From: Rhizophagus irregularis
Taxonomy: Eukaryota; Glomeromycota; Glomeromycetes; Glomerales; Glomeraceae
Reading direction: 5' to 3'
DNA length: 64,000 bases
NCBI RefSeq assembly: GCF_026210795.1
Contig: NC_089435.1
Span: 5,208,001-5,272,000, forward strand
In this document: positions 12,736-24,190 of the stretch, one piece after another
Numbering within the stretch: the first letter of the stretch is position 1
How the letters are laid out: the number at the start of each line of letters is the position of its first letter
Position numbers and translations under genes: made by a program
Notes under the pieces: generated by a model
The model's database searches: none
What the model was told of the DNA's origin: nothing
Seen by the model: the letters and a program-made list of their open reading frames with translations, nothing else

Positions 12736-14111
12736 ATGGAATCAGGAAATAAATTGAGAGAGTCCTCTCGTAAGAAAATTGAGGAATTGCTAATCGAAGG
12801 GAATCATAAGCGCAGTGATAGAAGCCAAAGCCGAAGCAGAAACAACAGCAGTAAAACCAACATTAACACCAGCGAAACCATCAATGACGAAGTTAACGTT
12901 CTTTAGACTAAGAGATGGCTTCCTGCAAATTCAAAAATTGAAGGTATTCGCAAATATTTAAGAAATTAATAAAATTATCTTGTAATTAATATTTATTGTA
13001 ATTATGGTAGATCAATTAACAAAGATTGAAAATAAAACTGGGTGGATATAGCTCATGATAATTTGTTTGTATGGTATATAAACTTAATATCAATAAAGCT
13101 TATATAAATCATTAAAAAAAAAAAAAAAAAAAAAGATTGAAAATAAAATCGATACTTTAAGTAAAGAAATACACGAGTTTAAATCTGAATTAAAAAATTT
13201 ACTTTCTGATAAAATAAATTTGTCATCAAGCGCTAAAGAATCATTCATAGTGGTAAGAATATCTTTGAAATATTTAATTTTATTATTTATTTACGTTCTA
13301 ATTATTTTGAATTTCGACTAATTTTAGGATGTTGTGAAAAATGTTTCGAAATTATTAATAAAAGTATCAATTTACCCAACAAAAGATAAATGTTATGGAG
13401 CAGTTGAAGGATATTTAGTACTGAACCATGCAAGTTTTTTCTCTAATTTTACTGAAGACGATTGGATCACGTATTACAACGAGAATATACATAAACAAGT
13501 AAGTCCTTATTCGATAACAAAATGTTTAATAAAATAAAATAAAATATTAGTTATTAACTTTCTTCGTAAAGTTAACAAAACAAGTACAGTCCATAAGAGG
13601 AACATTGTCCTCGAAATCAAAGGAGGCTATTTTTTCTATATTCGGATCCTGTTTACCACCTATAAACACAAATGCTGAGCCGTCTGAAGTAGCAAAATGG
13701 AAGAGAAAACCTGAAGTTAAAGATTGTTTTGAAGGCCTGTTCAAAAAAATGAATCCCAAGGACAAAAATTCTTCGATTGTTTTAGCAAGCGTTATTGACA
13801 GAGCCCTCCAAAATGACCATTCTAATGCAGAACTTGCATATGTTCTTGCGATCTGCTCAACAATTTTAAACCCAAATCATGCCGAAATAATGTTGAAAAA
13901 GAATATCATGAAACAAAAGTTAAAAAATTTTTAGTAAGTTTGTAATTTTGTAGTAGCATTTAATAAAATATCATTTCATGGCTAATCATATTATTCTTTA
14001 AAGAAAAAAATCAACAGTCAAACGGGCATAAATTATTCTGATTTTAAAGATAATAGCTATGAGGAAGAAGAAAGTGGAAATGAAACTGAAGATGAAGATG
14101 ATGATGTATAA
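12736..14111 (+). pseudogene. Five-exon gene of unknown function, copy 3 (broken)
   Basis: Exons correspond to 12736-12943, 13011-13252, 13328-13498, 13572 to about 13933, and 14004-14111. Breaks are a TAG at 12904-12906 in exon 1, a 94-bp poly(A) retro-insertion in exon 2 (13038-13131), and a one-base loss near 13917 that shifts the end of exon 4. The last exon keeps the acceptor CTTTAAAG and an acidic tail ending TAA at 14109-14111. Confidence 0.75.
13021..13148 (+). mobile_element. Short poly(A) retro-insertion with 17-bp target duplication
   Basis: The insert is 13038-13131: about 76 bp of unique sequence, an AATAAA at 13092-13097, and about 18 A residues starting 16 bp later. It is flanked by perfect copies of AAAGATTGAAAATAAAA at 13021-13037 and 13132-13148. 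Copies 1 (7120-7136) and 2 (10198-10213) have this sequence once, so the pre-insertion state is visible. Tail plus long duplication is the mark of target-primed reverse transcription. The unique part begins CTGGGTGGATATAGCTCAT, faintly tRNA-like at its 5' end; it could be a short SINE or a 5'-truncated mRNA or LINE 3' end. Confidence 0.92.
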
Positions 14112-14473
14112 TAAGGTGAATTTTATTGTATGCATAAGATATTTTTTTTTTATTGGTGTGGCAGGACTGGTGAATTTTATGTTTTTGCGATTAATTTGTA
14201 TATAAAATTTATTAATTTGAGTTTTTCTCATTTGGCTGATAACTGTTAAACAAATAAAAGAATTTTTATCCATGAAACACAAAATTATTTTGAATTTGAT
14301 CGCACAAAATTTATCAATTTTGTTAAAATTCATTTTTTTTTCCTCTTTCGCAATATTTGGAAAGTTAAATTTATTTCTATCAAGTCTGATGCCGAGTGCC
14401 GACCATAAGAAATTATAAATTTATGAAAAGTGTTACAAATTAACTTCTAGTTATTTGTTATATTATTTATATA

Positions 14474-14752
14474 CACTGGTAAAAAAATGGTCTATCTTAC
14501 ACATATCCTACACATATCTTACATATATCGGGTACTCAAAATGTAGAAAATCATACACAAATAATACACATATCATATACATATCAGGTACTTATATATA
14601 TAGTATACCTATCAGGTACCTGATATATGTATGATATATATATTAGTACCCGATATGTGTATGATATGTGTATTATTTGTGTATGATTTTCTACATTTTG
14701 AGTACCCAATATGTGTAAGATATGTGTAGGATAAATCATTTTTTTACCAGTG
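14474..14752. mobile_element. Foldback MITE, CACTG ends, 3-bp TSD ATA
   Basis: It begins CACTGGTAAAAAAATGG and ends with the complement CCATTTTTTTACCAGTG (the right arm has AATCATTTTTTTACCAGTG). Both halves are long imperfect inverted copies of ACACATATC/GGGTACT-rich sequence. Flanking trinucleotides are ATA and ATA. CACTG ends with 3-bp duplications fit the CMC/EnSpm (CACTA) superfamily. Confidence 0.85.
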
Positions 14753-14894
14753 ATAGTATATATTATCAACACGTCATGCATATTTCTCTTAATTTTATAT
14801 TTATCATGCAAGAATTTTTTTTTAATAGATCAAAATCTGATTTCAATTTGATTTAATCGAGGTCATAATTCTTTAGGACTCTACCAAAATCATA

Positions 14895-15312
14895 CAGTGC
14901 ATACAACCTAGTCCCAATAAAAGAATTTTTAAGCGGCCAAATTTTTTACATTATGTAATACTTAATCCTGTAATTTTATTGGTCAGATTTATTTAATTTA
15001 AGTTATAATTCTTAATTCTAGTCAAATTTATATAGTTAATAATTAAACGAAAGTAATTTTGGCCAGATTTACATGTAATTCTGGTCAGAATAAAATGGCC
15101 AAATAATTAATTTAATAGTAAAATATTCCAACTTTGAATTGTTACTACTTTATTAAAAAATACTTTATAGGAAATTTAAAAACATAGTTTTATTAAACTT
15201 AATCTGGTTTATCATTGTATGTTTATACTTTATGTTTATCCTTTTTTTTGAATGAATAGTAGTAATTTAAATTTCATCAAATTTAATTGCTAGGACTAAG
15301 TTGTATGCACTG
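14895..15312. mobile_element. Tc1/mariner-like MITE, TA TSD
   Basis: The left end is CAGTGCATACAACCTAGTCC and the right end is GGACTAAGTTGTATGCACTG, both flanked by TA. The 418-bp interior is non-coding. Confidence 0.85.
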
Positions 15313-16609
15313 TATAATTCGACTCACAGATTACGAATTAATTTTATAAATCTAGTAAATTTGATAAATTAACCTATTATGGCATATACATGTATTCATG
15401 TGATCATCTAAAAATAGCTAAACACGAATTAAATAAACAAACTTAATATTCTCTATACGCTCTATTTTGCAAGGACCGCTCATTGTACATTTGCGTAGCA
15501 GAAGACTAAGCAGAAGTATCATGAAAAGTATTTATATATATTCATAGGCTTTATGAATATTTATAATATTAATAAATTATACATGAAAAAGCTTTGCAAC
15601 AGCTGCTGGAAAAATGAACGCGTACTTTCAATATAGTAGAAGTATGGAAGTTATTTATATTTCATAATTTCATTAATATTCGTAGGTTTACGACTATTTC
15701 ATAATATAAATAATTGTTCATGGAAAGTTTTGCGTACAATATAATAATAAAGGTATGGAAAGTATTTATACTCCATAATTTAACTATTTTATACAATATT
15801 AATAATTATAACTGTTGGTCTAACTTTTGAACTTATAAAGTAAAAATAAAATTAACGCGTGCTCTCAATGTAGTAGTGTAGAAGGAATGGAAGGTATTTG
15901 TACTTTGTAATTTCGTTAATGTGTTTACATCTTTTTTATAAAAAATATTAATAATCACGCATAATGAACTGTTGGTTTAACTTTTTGAACTTGTAGAAAT
16001 AAAGTTAACACGTGCTTTCAATGTAATAGTGTAGAAGGAATGAAAGGTATTTGTACTTTATAGTTTCGTTAATATTCGTATGTTTACGTCTTTTTTATAA
16101 AATATTAATAATCACATAAAATGACAACTGTTGGCCTAACTTATTGAACTTGAATATTCGTTGATGCAGAAATGAATTTAACGCTCTCAACGTAGTAGTG
16201 TAGAAGGAATGGAAGGTATGTATTTCACGATTTTGTTAATGTTCGTATGTTTACGTCTTTTTTTATAAAAAATATTAATAATCACGCATATTGAAACTGT
16301 TGGTTTAACTTTTTGAACTTGTAGAAATAAAGTTAACGTGTGCTCTCAACGTAATAGTGTAGAAGAGATGGAAGGTATGTATTCCTTAATTTCGTTAATG
16401 TTCGTAGGTTTATGACTTTTTAATAATAATCACAACTGTTAATCCAACTTTTTGAACTTGTAATTGTTTGTTTGACATAGTAGTGTAGAAGGAATGGAAG
16501 GTATATACTTCATGATTTCGTTAATGTTCGTATGTTTACGTCTTTTTTATAAAAAATATTAATAATCACGCATATTGAAACTGTTGGTTTAACTTTTTGA
16601 ACTTGTAGA

Positions 16610-16785
16610 TATACATGCTGCCCAAATTATTTTGGGATGCCATAATTATAATTTGGAATGTCATAATTTATTCAGTTTATATATAATTTACTATGTAAAA
16701 TGCCAAAATAATTTGGGATGCCATAATTGAATTTGGGATTTTACTTATAATTACGGCAGTCCAAAATAATTTGGGTGGTATGTAT
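16610..16785. mobile_element. MITE with 9-bp target duplication ACTTGTAGA
   Basis: The ends are TATACATGCTGCCCAAATT and, as reverse complement of the right end, ATACATACCACCCAAATT. The flanks are ACTTGTAGA (16601-16609 and 16786-16794). Neighbouring array units show GAACTTGTAGAAATAAAG once, which is the empty site. Nine bases suggest a Mutator-like element (8 would suggest hAT). The insertion hits the acceptor of an array unit. Confidence 0.8.
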
Positions 16786-16843
16786 ACTTGTAGAAATAAA
16801 GTTAACGCGCTTCTTAACGAATAGCCGTAGTGTAGAAGGGATA

Positions 16844-17801
16844 CAAGGTCCCTCTATAGTCACTCCCGTTATAGTCACATTCTACTATATAGTCACACTA
16901 GTTGAATGTTCAAAACACTTTATTATTAAAATCTATCCTATATAGTCACAATCTATCTATAGTCACTATCACACCTATCCTCAAAAATCTTATATTAAAA
17001 AGAACTGTTTATAATCACAGTTATATAATGAATATATTAAATAACTTGGCATCTAATAATCGTACAAAGATGTATCATAGCTTGTTAGAATCGTCTTACT
17101 GAGACGAATCGAATGGTGGTAGTTTTATCCTTTTCCGATCACTAGCTGACGAGTTATTCAACAAAATGTCAAACATCGGGATTATAATATTTCTTGATTT
17201 ACGTTTACTGCGCCATTTAACATTTTACTAGATTTCTCAGTACTTAGTGATTGTAAAAAGACGATTTATAGCTCGTTGGAATCGCCTCATCGAGACGAAT
17301 CGAATGGTGGTAGGCTCATCTCTCTGTGATCAATATTGACGGAGTTACTACTTAAAAACTATTTAATATTTTTTAATTTCGGAAATTGATCTAGTGATTG
17401 GATTTCAATGTATTTTATACCATTAGATTCGTCTCATCAAGACGAATCGAATGGTAGTAAGATCGTCTTTCTAGGATCAATATTGGCAGAGTTACTACAC
17501 AAAAACCATTAATATTTTTTTAATTTCGGAAATTAATCTAGTGATTGGATTTCGACGTATTTTATACCATTAGAACCGTCTCATCAAGACGAATCGAATG
17601 GCGGTAAGATCATCTCTCTACGATTAATATTGGCAAAGTTACGATACAATAAAGTTTTAAGTATAATTCTAGCTAAAATTATGTTAATTTTTGGCCGGAA
17701 TTATGATATACAAATATAAGAAATTTTTTATATAGTCACATCTCTTTATAATCACCAAATATGGACTGTCCCAAATGTGTGACTATAAAGAGAGTTGACT
17801 G
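16844..17801. mobile_element. Pogo-like (Tc1/mariner) non-autonomous element
   Basis: It is flanked by TA. The left end is CAAGGTCCCTCTATAGTCAC; the right end as reverse complement is CAGTCAACTCTCTTTATAG. Sub-terminal TATAGTCAC motifs repeat. The interior has four copies of the GACGAATCGAATGG module (17100-17620), spaced roughly 150 bp. No transposase frame. Confidence 0.8.
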
Positions 17802-18719
17802 TATTCCTTAATTTCGTTAATGTTCATATGTTTACGACTTTTTAATAATAATCACAACTGTTTGGTCCAACTTTTTGAACTTGTAATGTTTGTTTGATGT
17901 AGAGATGAATTTAACGCTCTCAACGTAGTAGTGTAGAAGGAATGGAAGGTATGTACTTCACGATTTCGTTAATGTTCGTATGTTTACGTCTTTTTTATAA
18001 AAAATATTAATAATCTTGCATATTGAAACTGTTGGTTTAACCTTTTGAACTTGTAGAAATAAAGTTAACGCATGCTCCCAATGTAATAGTGTAGAAGAAA
18101 TGGAAGGTATATATTCCTTAATTTCGTTAATGTTCGTAAGTTTACTTTTTTTTTTATAAAAAATATTAATAATCACGCATAATGATAACTGTTGGTCTAA
18201 CTTTTGATCTTGTAATATTCGTTGATGCAGAAATGAATTTAACGCATGCTATCAACGTAGCAGTGTAAAAGGACTGAAGGTATGTACTTCATAATTTCGT
18301 TAATGTTCGTATGACTTTATTACAATTATGTTTATAGGTTAAGTTTTAATAACAATTTGTCTTTACAACACATTTTTTTGATATTAACAAATAATGTTAT
18401 CCAAATGACTTTTATTTTATAATATCAGATATAACAAAATATTAATCACAGATGAAATAGAAGTGAAGTTGAAAAATAAAAAGTCAAAGAACGAAAGTCA
18501 AATAAATGAAGATGAGCGACAAATAAGATTAAAAAAATTCTATTGACGAGATTGAACGCAATATTATGATAGTTTTAAATACAAATTATTTATTGTAGCT
18601 ATATTTTGAATAAAAATACAAAAATTACATAAATTTATAAAATATTACGTGTAAGTTACAGTGAAAAATATTATTTTGTAATTACATATATTAATCACTT
18701 GAATTTGTGAAAAAAGTTC

Positions 18720-19200
18720 GCGAAATAATAATATTTTGGAAAAGTTTCAAAATATTGTACCGTAAACCTGTGAAATTCTGCGATGTAAAATTACGAAATG
18801 TTATACTTTCAGAAAAGTTTCGAAATATTATACCGTAAACCTACGAAATTCTGTGATGTAAAATTACGAAATATTATACCTTCAGAAAAGTTTCGAAATA
18901 TTATACCGTAAACCTACGAAATCCTACGACGTAAAATTACGAAATATTACACTTTCAAAAAGTTTCAAAATATTGCACCTGTAAACCTACGAAAATCCCA
19001 TGACATAAAATTACAAAATATTACACTTTCGAAAAGTTTTGAAATATTGCACCGTAAATCTAAGAAATTCTACGATGTAAAATTTACATACATGGCAATA
19101 TTACACTGTAATTCTACGAAATATTACGCGTAAACTTACGAAATATTGCGTTGAACTTACAAAATATATCTGTTACGTAATTTTTTGAAGGTCATGTAAA
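18720..19200. repeat. Tandem repeat of ~90 bp
   Basis: Four to five units contain ATATTATACCGTAAACCTAC and TTACGAAATATTA. The repeats decay toward 19200. No gene. The stretch 18340-18720 is AT-rich with no recognised feature. Confidence 0.75.
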
Positions 19201-20639
19201 TTTACGGAGTATTTCGCAGGTGTAAATTTTCGTAATATTACGTCGTATTCAATTTGCAGATGAATTTAGTGTAAACGTTATAACAATTTAAAACATTGAT
19301 TTAATAATTTTACATAATTTATTACAATATTATTTATTAACAAATGCACAATTATTATTTAACGATGAGAATCTATATTAATCTATATTCATCAGATATC
19401 CAATGATCCATGGGTAATCCACACCTCTAATTCATTCATGTATCTAATGTCCGATGCCAAAGTAGAAGCTAGTGAAAACCTACAAGAAGGAAGAAAAGAA
19501 ACGTCAGTTAACGTTTCTTAAAAAAAATAATAATTAATTAAGTTTCGCAACACAATGTTGCGAAACTCACTGGTTCATTTTGATTTCCATTATCCAAACG
19601 TCTGGAACCTACAAAAAGTAAAAAAGAAATGTTAGGTAATGTTTCTTTTTAAAAAAAAAGAATAAAAATTAAGTTTCACAACACAATGTTGCGAAACTTA
19701 CCGGTTCGTTTCGATTTCTATTATCCAAACGTCCAGAACTTACAAAAAGTAAAAAAGAAACGTTAGTTAACATTTCTTTTAATAAAAAAAAACAAAAATT
19801 AAGTTTCGCAATGTAACATTGCGAAACTTACCGGTCGTTTCATTCATTCTGACGTCCGGAACTTACAAAAAGTAAAAGAAAAAAACGTTAGTTAACGTTT
19901 CTTAAAAAAAAATAAATAAAAATAAAGTTTCGCAACACAATGTTGCGAAACTCACTGGTTCGTTTCGAACTCCATCATCCAAACGTCCGGTGTTTCTACA
20001 AAAAAAAAAGGAAACTTAAAAACGTTTCCTTACAAAAAAAATTTAAAAAATATTTTTTTTTAAAAAAGTTTCGAAGCGAAAAACGCTTCAAAACTTACCC
20101 TTTTGGTTCCTTACTTCCTGAAGTCGAATACCGAAAACCTACACAAAAGAAAATAAAGGATCGTTAAAACGTTCCTTATAAAAGTAAAAAAAAAAATTTA
20201 AAGTTTTGAAGCGAAATGCTTCAAAACTTACCATCATTTCATTTTCTCGTTTCAGTAAAAGCATCGAAAATCTTACAAAAAAGAAGAAAGGAAACGTTAG
20301 AAACGTTTCTTTACAAAAAAGAATTAAAAAAAAGATTTTTTAAAAAGTTTCGTAATGAAATGAAACTTACTTAACGTTCTGAACACTCTGATCCTACAAA
20401 AAGGCACTGGTCAAAATAGTCCAAATCGGCTAGAAATCGGATGTCCGATTTTAGGCTGAATTTGGTGATAAATATGGCCGATTTATTAATTTAGGCAAAG
20501 TTCTGATTGGCAGGCCGATCGATGCCGATCAGAATGTCTGAATTGTATCTGAATTGCTTAGTATTTTTAATCCGAATTGTTTAAAAAATATTATTCATAA
20601 ATTTACCGAATTGCAGTGAATTTATTCTGAATTATGGTA

Positions 20640-20890
20640 AATTTGTGACAAAAGTTTCTGAATTGTAGTAAAATTTATTCCAAATTGTAGTAAAATTTAT
20701 TCCGATTTGTAGTAAAATTTATTCCAATTTGTAGTAAAATTTATTCTGATTTGTAGTAAAATTTATTCCGAATTGTAGTAAAATTTATTCCGATTTGTAG
20801 TAAAATTTATTCTGATTTGTAGTAAAATTTATTCCGATTTGTAGTAAAAAATTTATTCTGATTTGTATTCTGAATTGTATCGCAAATTAC
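20640..20890. repeat. 22-24-bp tandem repeat
   Basis: About ten units of TTCCGATTTGTAGTAAAATT, with CC/CT and G/A variants. Confidence 0.85.
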
Positions 20891-23469
20891 AGTAAATTTT
20901 ATTCTGAAATTTAAAATATTACATATACATATAAAACAATTTCACCAAAAATCATCCCAACTTTCTAACAAATCCGGTATATGTTAAATTCCTTAATTCC
21001 CATTTGTTTCTACAAATTGGAGATGATTTTCCTACAAAAAAAAAAAGAAAAAACATTAAAATAACGTTTTTTTTTAAGTTTCAAGTTTCAAAAATCAAAA
21101 CGTTACCTGTAGGATGGCAAATCGAAGCCAATTTCCATACAAAAAAATAAATAAAATATAATAAAAAATGTTAAATTAAACATTTTTATTAAGTTTCGTC
21201 AAAAAGTTTCGAAAAATCGAAACTTTACCTGCGGATTCTGGTACAATTTGGAGCTGATTTCCTGCAAAAAAAAATAATAAAAAATAATAAAAAAAACGTT
21301 AAATTAAACGTTTTTTTATTAATTTGCGTCAAAAAGTTTCGACGAAACTTTACCTGCGGGATTCTGGTACAATTTGGAGCCGATTTCCCTGCAAAAAAAA
21401 TAATAAAATCTAATAAAAAAATGTTAATTTAAACGTTTTTTTATTAAGTTTCATAAAGTTTCGAAGTTTCATAAAGTTTCGAAACTTTGAAACTTTACTT
21501 GCGGGATTCCGATATCCAATTTGGAGCTGATTTCCTGCAAAAAAAATTAATAAAAATAATAAAAAAAACGTTAAATTAAACATTTTTTTTATTAATTTGC
21601 GTCAAAAAGTTTCGAAAAATCAAAACTTTACTTGCGGGATTCCGGTATCCAATTTGGAGCTGATTTTCCTGCAAAAATATTAATAAAATATAATAAAAAA
21701 CGTTATATTAAACATTTTTTTTATTAAGTTTCGTAAAGTTTCGAAACTTCGAAACTTTACTTGCGGGATTCCGGTATCCAATTTGGAGCCGATTTCCTGC
21801 AAAAAAAAAATAATAAAAATAATAAAAAAACGTTAATTTAAACGTTTTTTTATTAATTTGCGTCAAAAAGTTTCGAAAATCGAAACTACTTGCAGGATTC
21901 CGATATCCAATTTGGAGCTGATTTCCTGCAAAAAAAATTAATAAAAATAATAAAAAAACGTTAAATTTAAACGTTTTTTTATTAATTTTTTCAAAAAAGT
22001 TTCGAAAAATCGAAACTTTGCATGTGGGACCGGTATCCATATTGGAGCCGATTTCCCTGCAAAAATATTAATAAAATATAATAAAAAACGTTATATTAAA
22101 CATTTTTTATTAATTTTTTTCAAAAAGTTTCGAAAAATCGAAACTTTGCATGTGCAATTTCGGTATCCATATTGGAGCCGATTTCCCTACAAAAATATTA
22201 ATAAAATATAATAAAAAACGTTATATTAAACGTTTTTTATTAATTTTTTTCAAAAAGTTTCGAAAAATCGAAACTTTGCATGTGGGATTCCGGTATCCAT
22301 ATTGGAGCCGATTTCCCTGCAAAAAAAAATAATAAAATATAATAAAAAACGTTATATTAAACGTTTTTTATTAATTTTTTTCAAAAAGTTTCGAAAAATC
22401 GAAACTTTACCTGCGGGATTCTGGTATCCATATTGGAGCCGATTTCCCTGCAAAAAAAAATAATAAAATATAATAAAAAACGTTAAATTAAACGTTTTTT
22501 ATTAATTTTTGTCAAAAAGTTTCGAAAATTCGAAACTTTACGGTATTCCTACAATAATATTAAAAAAAAACGTTAAACGTTTTTTTCAAAGAAGTTTCGA
22601 AAATGCGAAACTTATCTGGAATATCGGCGTCCACGTTGGAGCCGATTTCCTATACAAAAGTAAAAAAAAACGTTTTTAGTAATATTAAAAAACGTTTTTT
22701 AAAGTTTTTGAAACTTTTGTTTCGAAACTTACCTTTGGAAATCAGTATCCAATAGGGAGCCGATTTCCTATATAAAAGTATAAAAAAAATGTTAGAAAAC
22801 GTTTTTTTTTATAAAGTTTCGAAGAAATTCTTCAAAACTTACCTTTGGAATTCGGTATCCAAGTAGGAGACGATTTCCTATATAAAAGTATAAAAAAAAC
22901 GTTAGAAAACGTTTTTTTTTATAAAGTTTCAAAGAAATTCTTCAAAACTTACCTTTGGAATTCGGTATCCAAGTAGGAGCCGATTTTCTATTTAAAAGTA
23001 TAAAAAAAAAATGTTAGAAAACGTTTTTTAAAGTAATAGTTTTGCAAAAAAAAATTAATAAAATCAGAACGTTAACTAATGTTCTGATTGAAAATATTAA
23101 ATGAAAAGTTAAAAAACGTTTTGTAAAAAATAAAAATGTTAAAAATTGGAACATTATTTCCGATAAAAAATTAAAAAAAAATCCCAAAACGTTTAAAACC
23201 GTTTTGTTTAGGAATGAAGTTAGATGAAGATAAAGTTTCGAAACTTTAGTTTAAATAAAGTCTAAATTCGGTAATAGATCAACTAATTGCCAGATTAATT
23301 TTACTGTGGCTGCGGCTTAGTACATCATAAGTTGATTTTGAAAAATCGTTTATTCGAATAACTTCTAAAATTGAGACAATTTTTCCATGCCCAAAAGTTT
23401 TGATTTCGACCAGTGCAATTTGATATAAAAGTGCCATAAATCAGACAATATTAGGCAAATTTTAAGCTG

Positions 23470-24190
23470 TTAATCAAATATGATAATTTTTTGCTAAATT
23501 TTTATTGAATTTTTATTGAATTGTTAATTTTCCATAAATCTGAAGTACATATTTGAATATTGTAAATTTTAGGTTGATTTACAAATTTGTCAGATTTTTT
23601 TTTTGATATCAATCAGCCGTCAATCAAATATAATGATTTTTTAACAAATTTTTGTTGGATTTTTATTGAATTTTTATTGAATTGTCAATTTTCCATAAAT
23701 CTGAAGTACATATTTGAATATTGGGTAAATTTTAGGTTGATTTGCCATTTTGTCAGATTTTTTTTTTTAATTTCAACCAGCATCAATCAGCTGTCAATCA
23801 AATATAATGATTTTTTGCTGAATTTTTATTGAATTTTTATTGAATATTTATTGAATTGTCAATTTTCCATAAATCTGAAGTACATATTTGAATATTGGGC
23901 AAATTTTAGGTTGATTTGCTATTTTGTCCATTTTTTTTTTAATTTCAACCAGCATCAATCAGCCGTCAATCAAATATAATGATTTTTTGCTGAATTTTTA
24001 TTGAATTTTTATTGAATATTTATTGAATTGTCAATTTTCCATAAATCGGAAGTGCATATTTGAATATTGGGCAAATTTTAGGTTGATTTGCCATTTGTCT
24101 ATTTTTTTGATTTCAACTAGCATCAATCAGCCGTCAATCAAATATAATGATTTTTTGCTGAATTTTTATCAAATTGTCTGATTGGCATCA
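23470..24190. repeat. ~195-bp tandem repeat, about four units
   Basis: The units contain CAATCAGCCGTCAATCAAAT and AATTTTCCATAAATCTGAAG. They form the right sub-terminal region of the CACTG-ended element. The stretch 23050-23470 before it is AT-rich and holds an internal GACCAGTG near 23410. Confidence 0.8.

Larger units (their letters stand above)
4328..14340. repeat. Three tandem copies of a ~3-kb unit plus a partial fourth
   Basis: The units begin at the same landmark (ATATATGTTTATTTG followed by GGTTTGGCAGGACTGGTG) at about 4328, 8137 and 11213. A truncated fourth copy starts near 14148 and ends near 14340. Each unit has an A/T-rich leader, a short-period array of splice-like cassettes, and then a five-exon gene. 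Unit 1 is longer (3.8 kb) because a 0.77-kb miniature element sits in its leader; without it the units are about 3.0-3.1 kb. Divergence is a few percent with many small indels, so the duplication is not very recent. Confidence 0.9.
15440..18340 (+). repeat. Array B: ~155-bp units with splice-like mini-exon cassettes, plus strand
   Basis: About a dozen units, interrupted by two mobile elements. In the best units an acceptor-like CTTTTTGAACTTGTAG is followed by about 45-50 bp (body containing AACGTAGTAGTGTAGAAGG and GAATGGAAG) and then GTATGTATTTC or GTATTTGTAC, a donor. Some units replace the acceptor context with GTTGATGCAG but keep the AG. The spacer contains CGTTAATGTTCGTATGTTTA and ATATTAATAATCACGCAT. 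Whether it is transcribed is unknown. Confidence 0.75.

Noticed and set aside
13038-13056. tRNA gene suggested by GGATATAGCTCAT
   Set aside because: There is no cloverleaf or B box in the short insert; only a weak A-box-like resemblance remains, noted under the retro-insertion.
13998-14333. Minus-strand 111-codon hydrophobic frame
   Set aside because: It is antisense to the last exon of copy 3 and the truncated fourth unit, with A/T-driven composition.
16608-16787. TA target duplication for the MITE at 16610
   Set aside because: A TA model would need an extra ACTTGTAGA in the empty site; neighbouring units have it only once, so the 9-bp model is simpler.
21708-22040. Minus-strand 110-codon frame running through two units of array C
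   Set aside because: It reads through spacers and hairpins by chance of the repeat length. Neighbouring units of other lengths close it, so it is not evidence for a continuous repeat protein.
20405-23416. Alternative right end of the CACTG element at an internal GACCAGTG (about 23409-23416)
   Set aside because: The flanking bases CAA do not match the left AGG. The outer end at 24280 does match, and removing 20405-24280 restores an array spacer.
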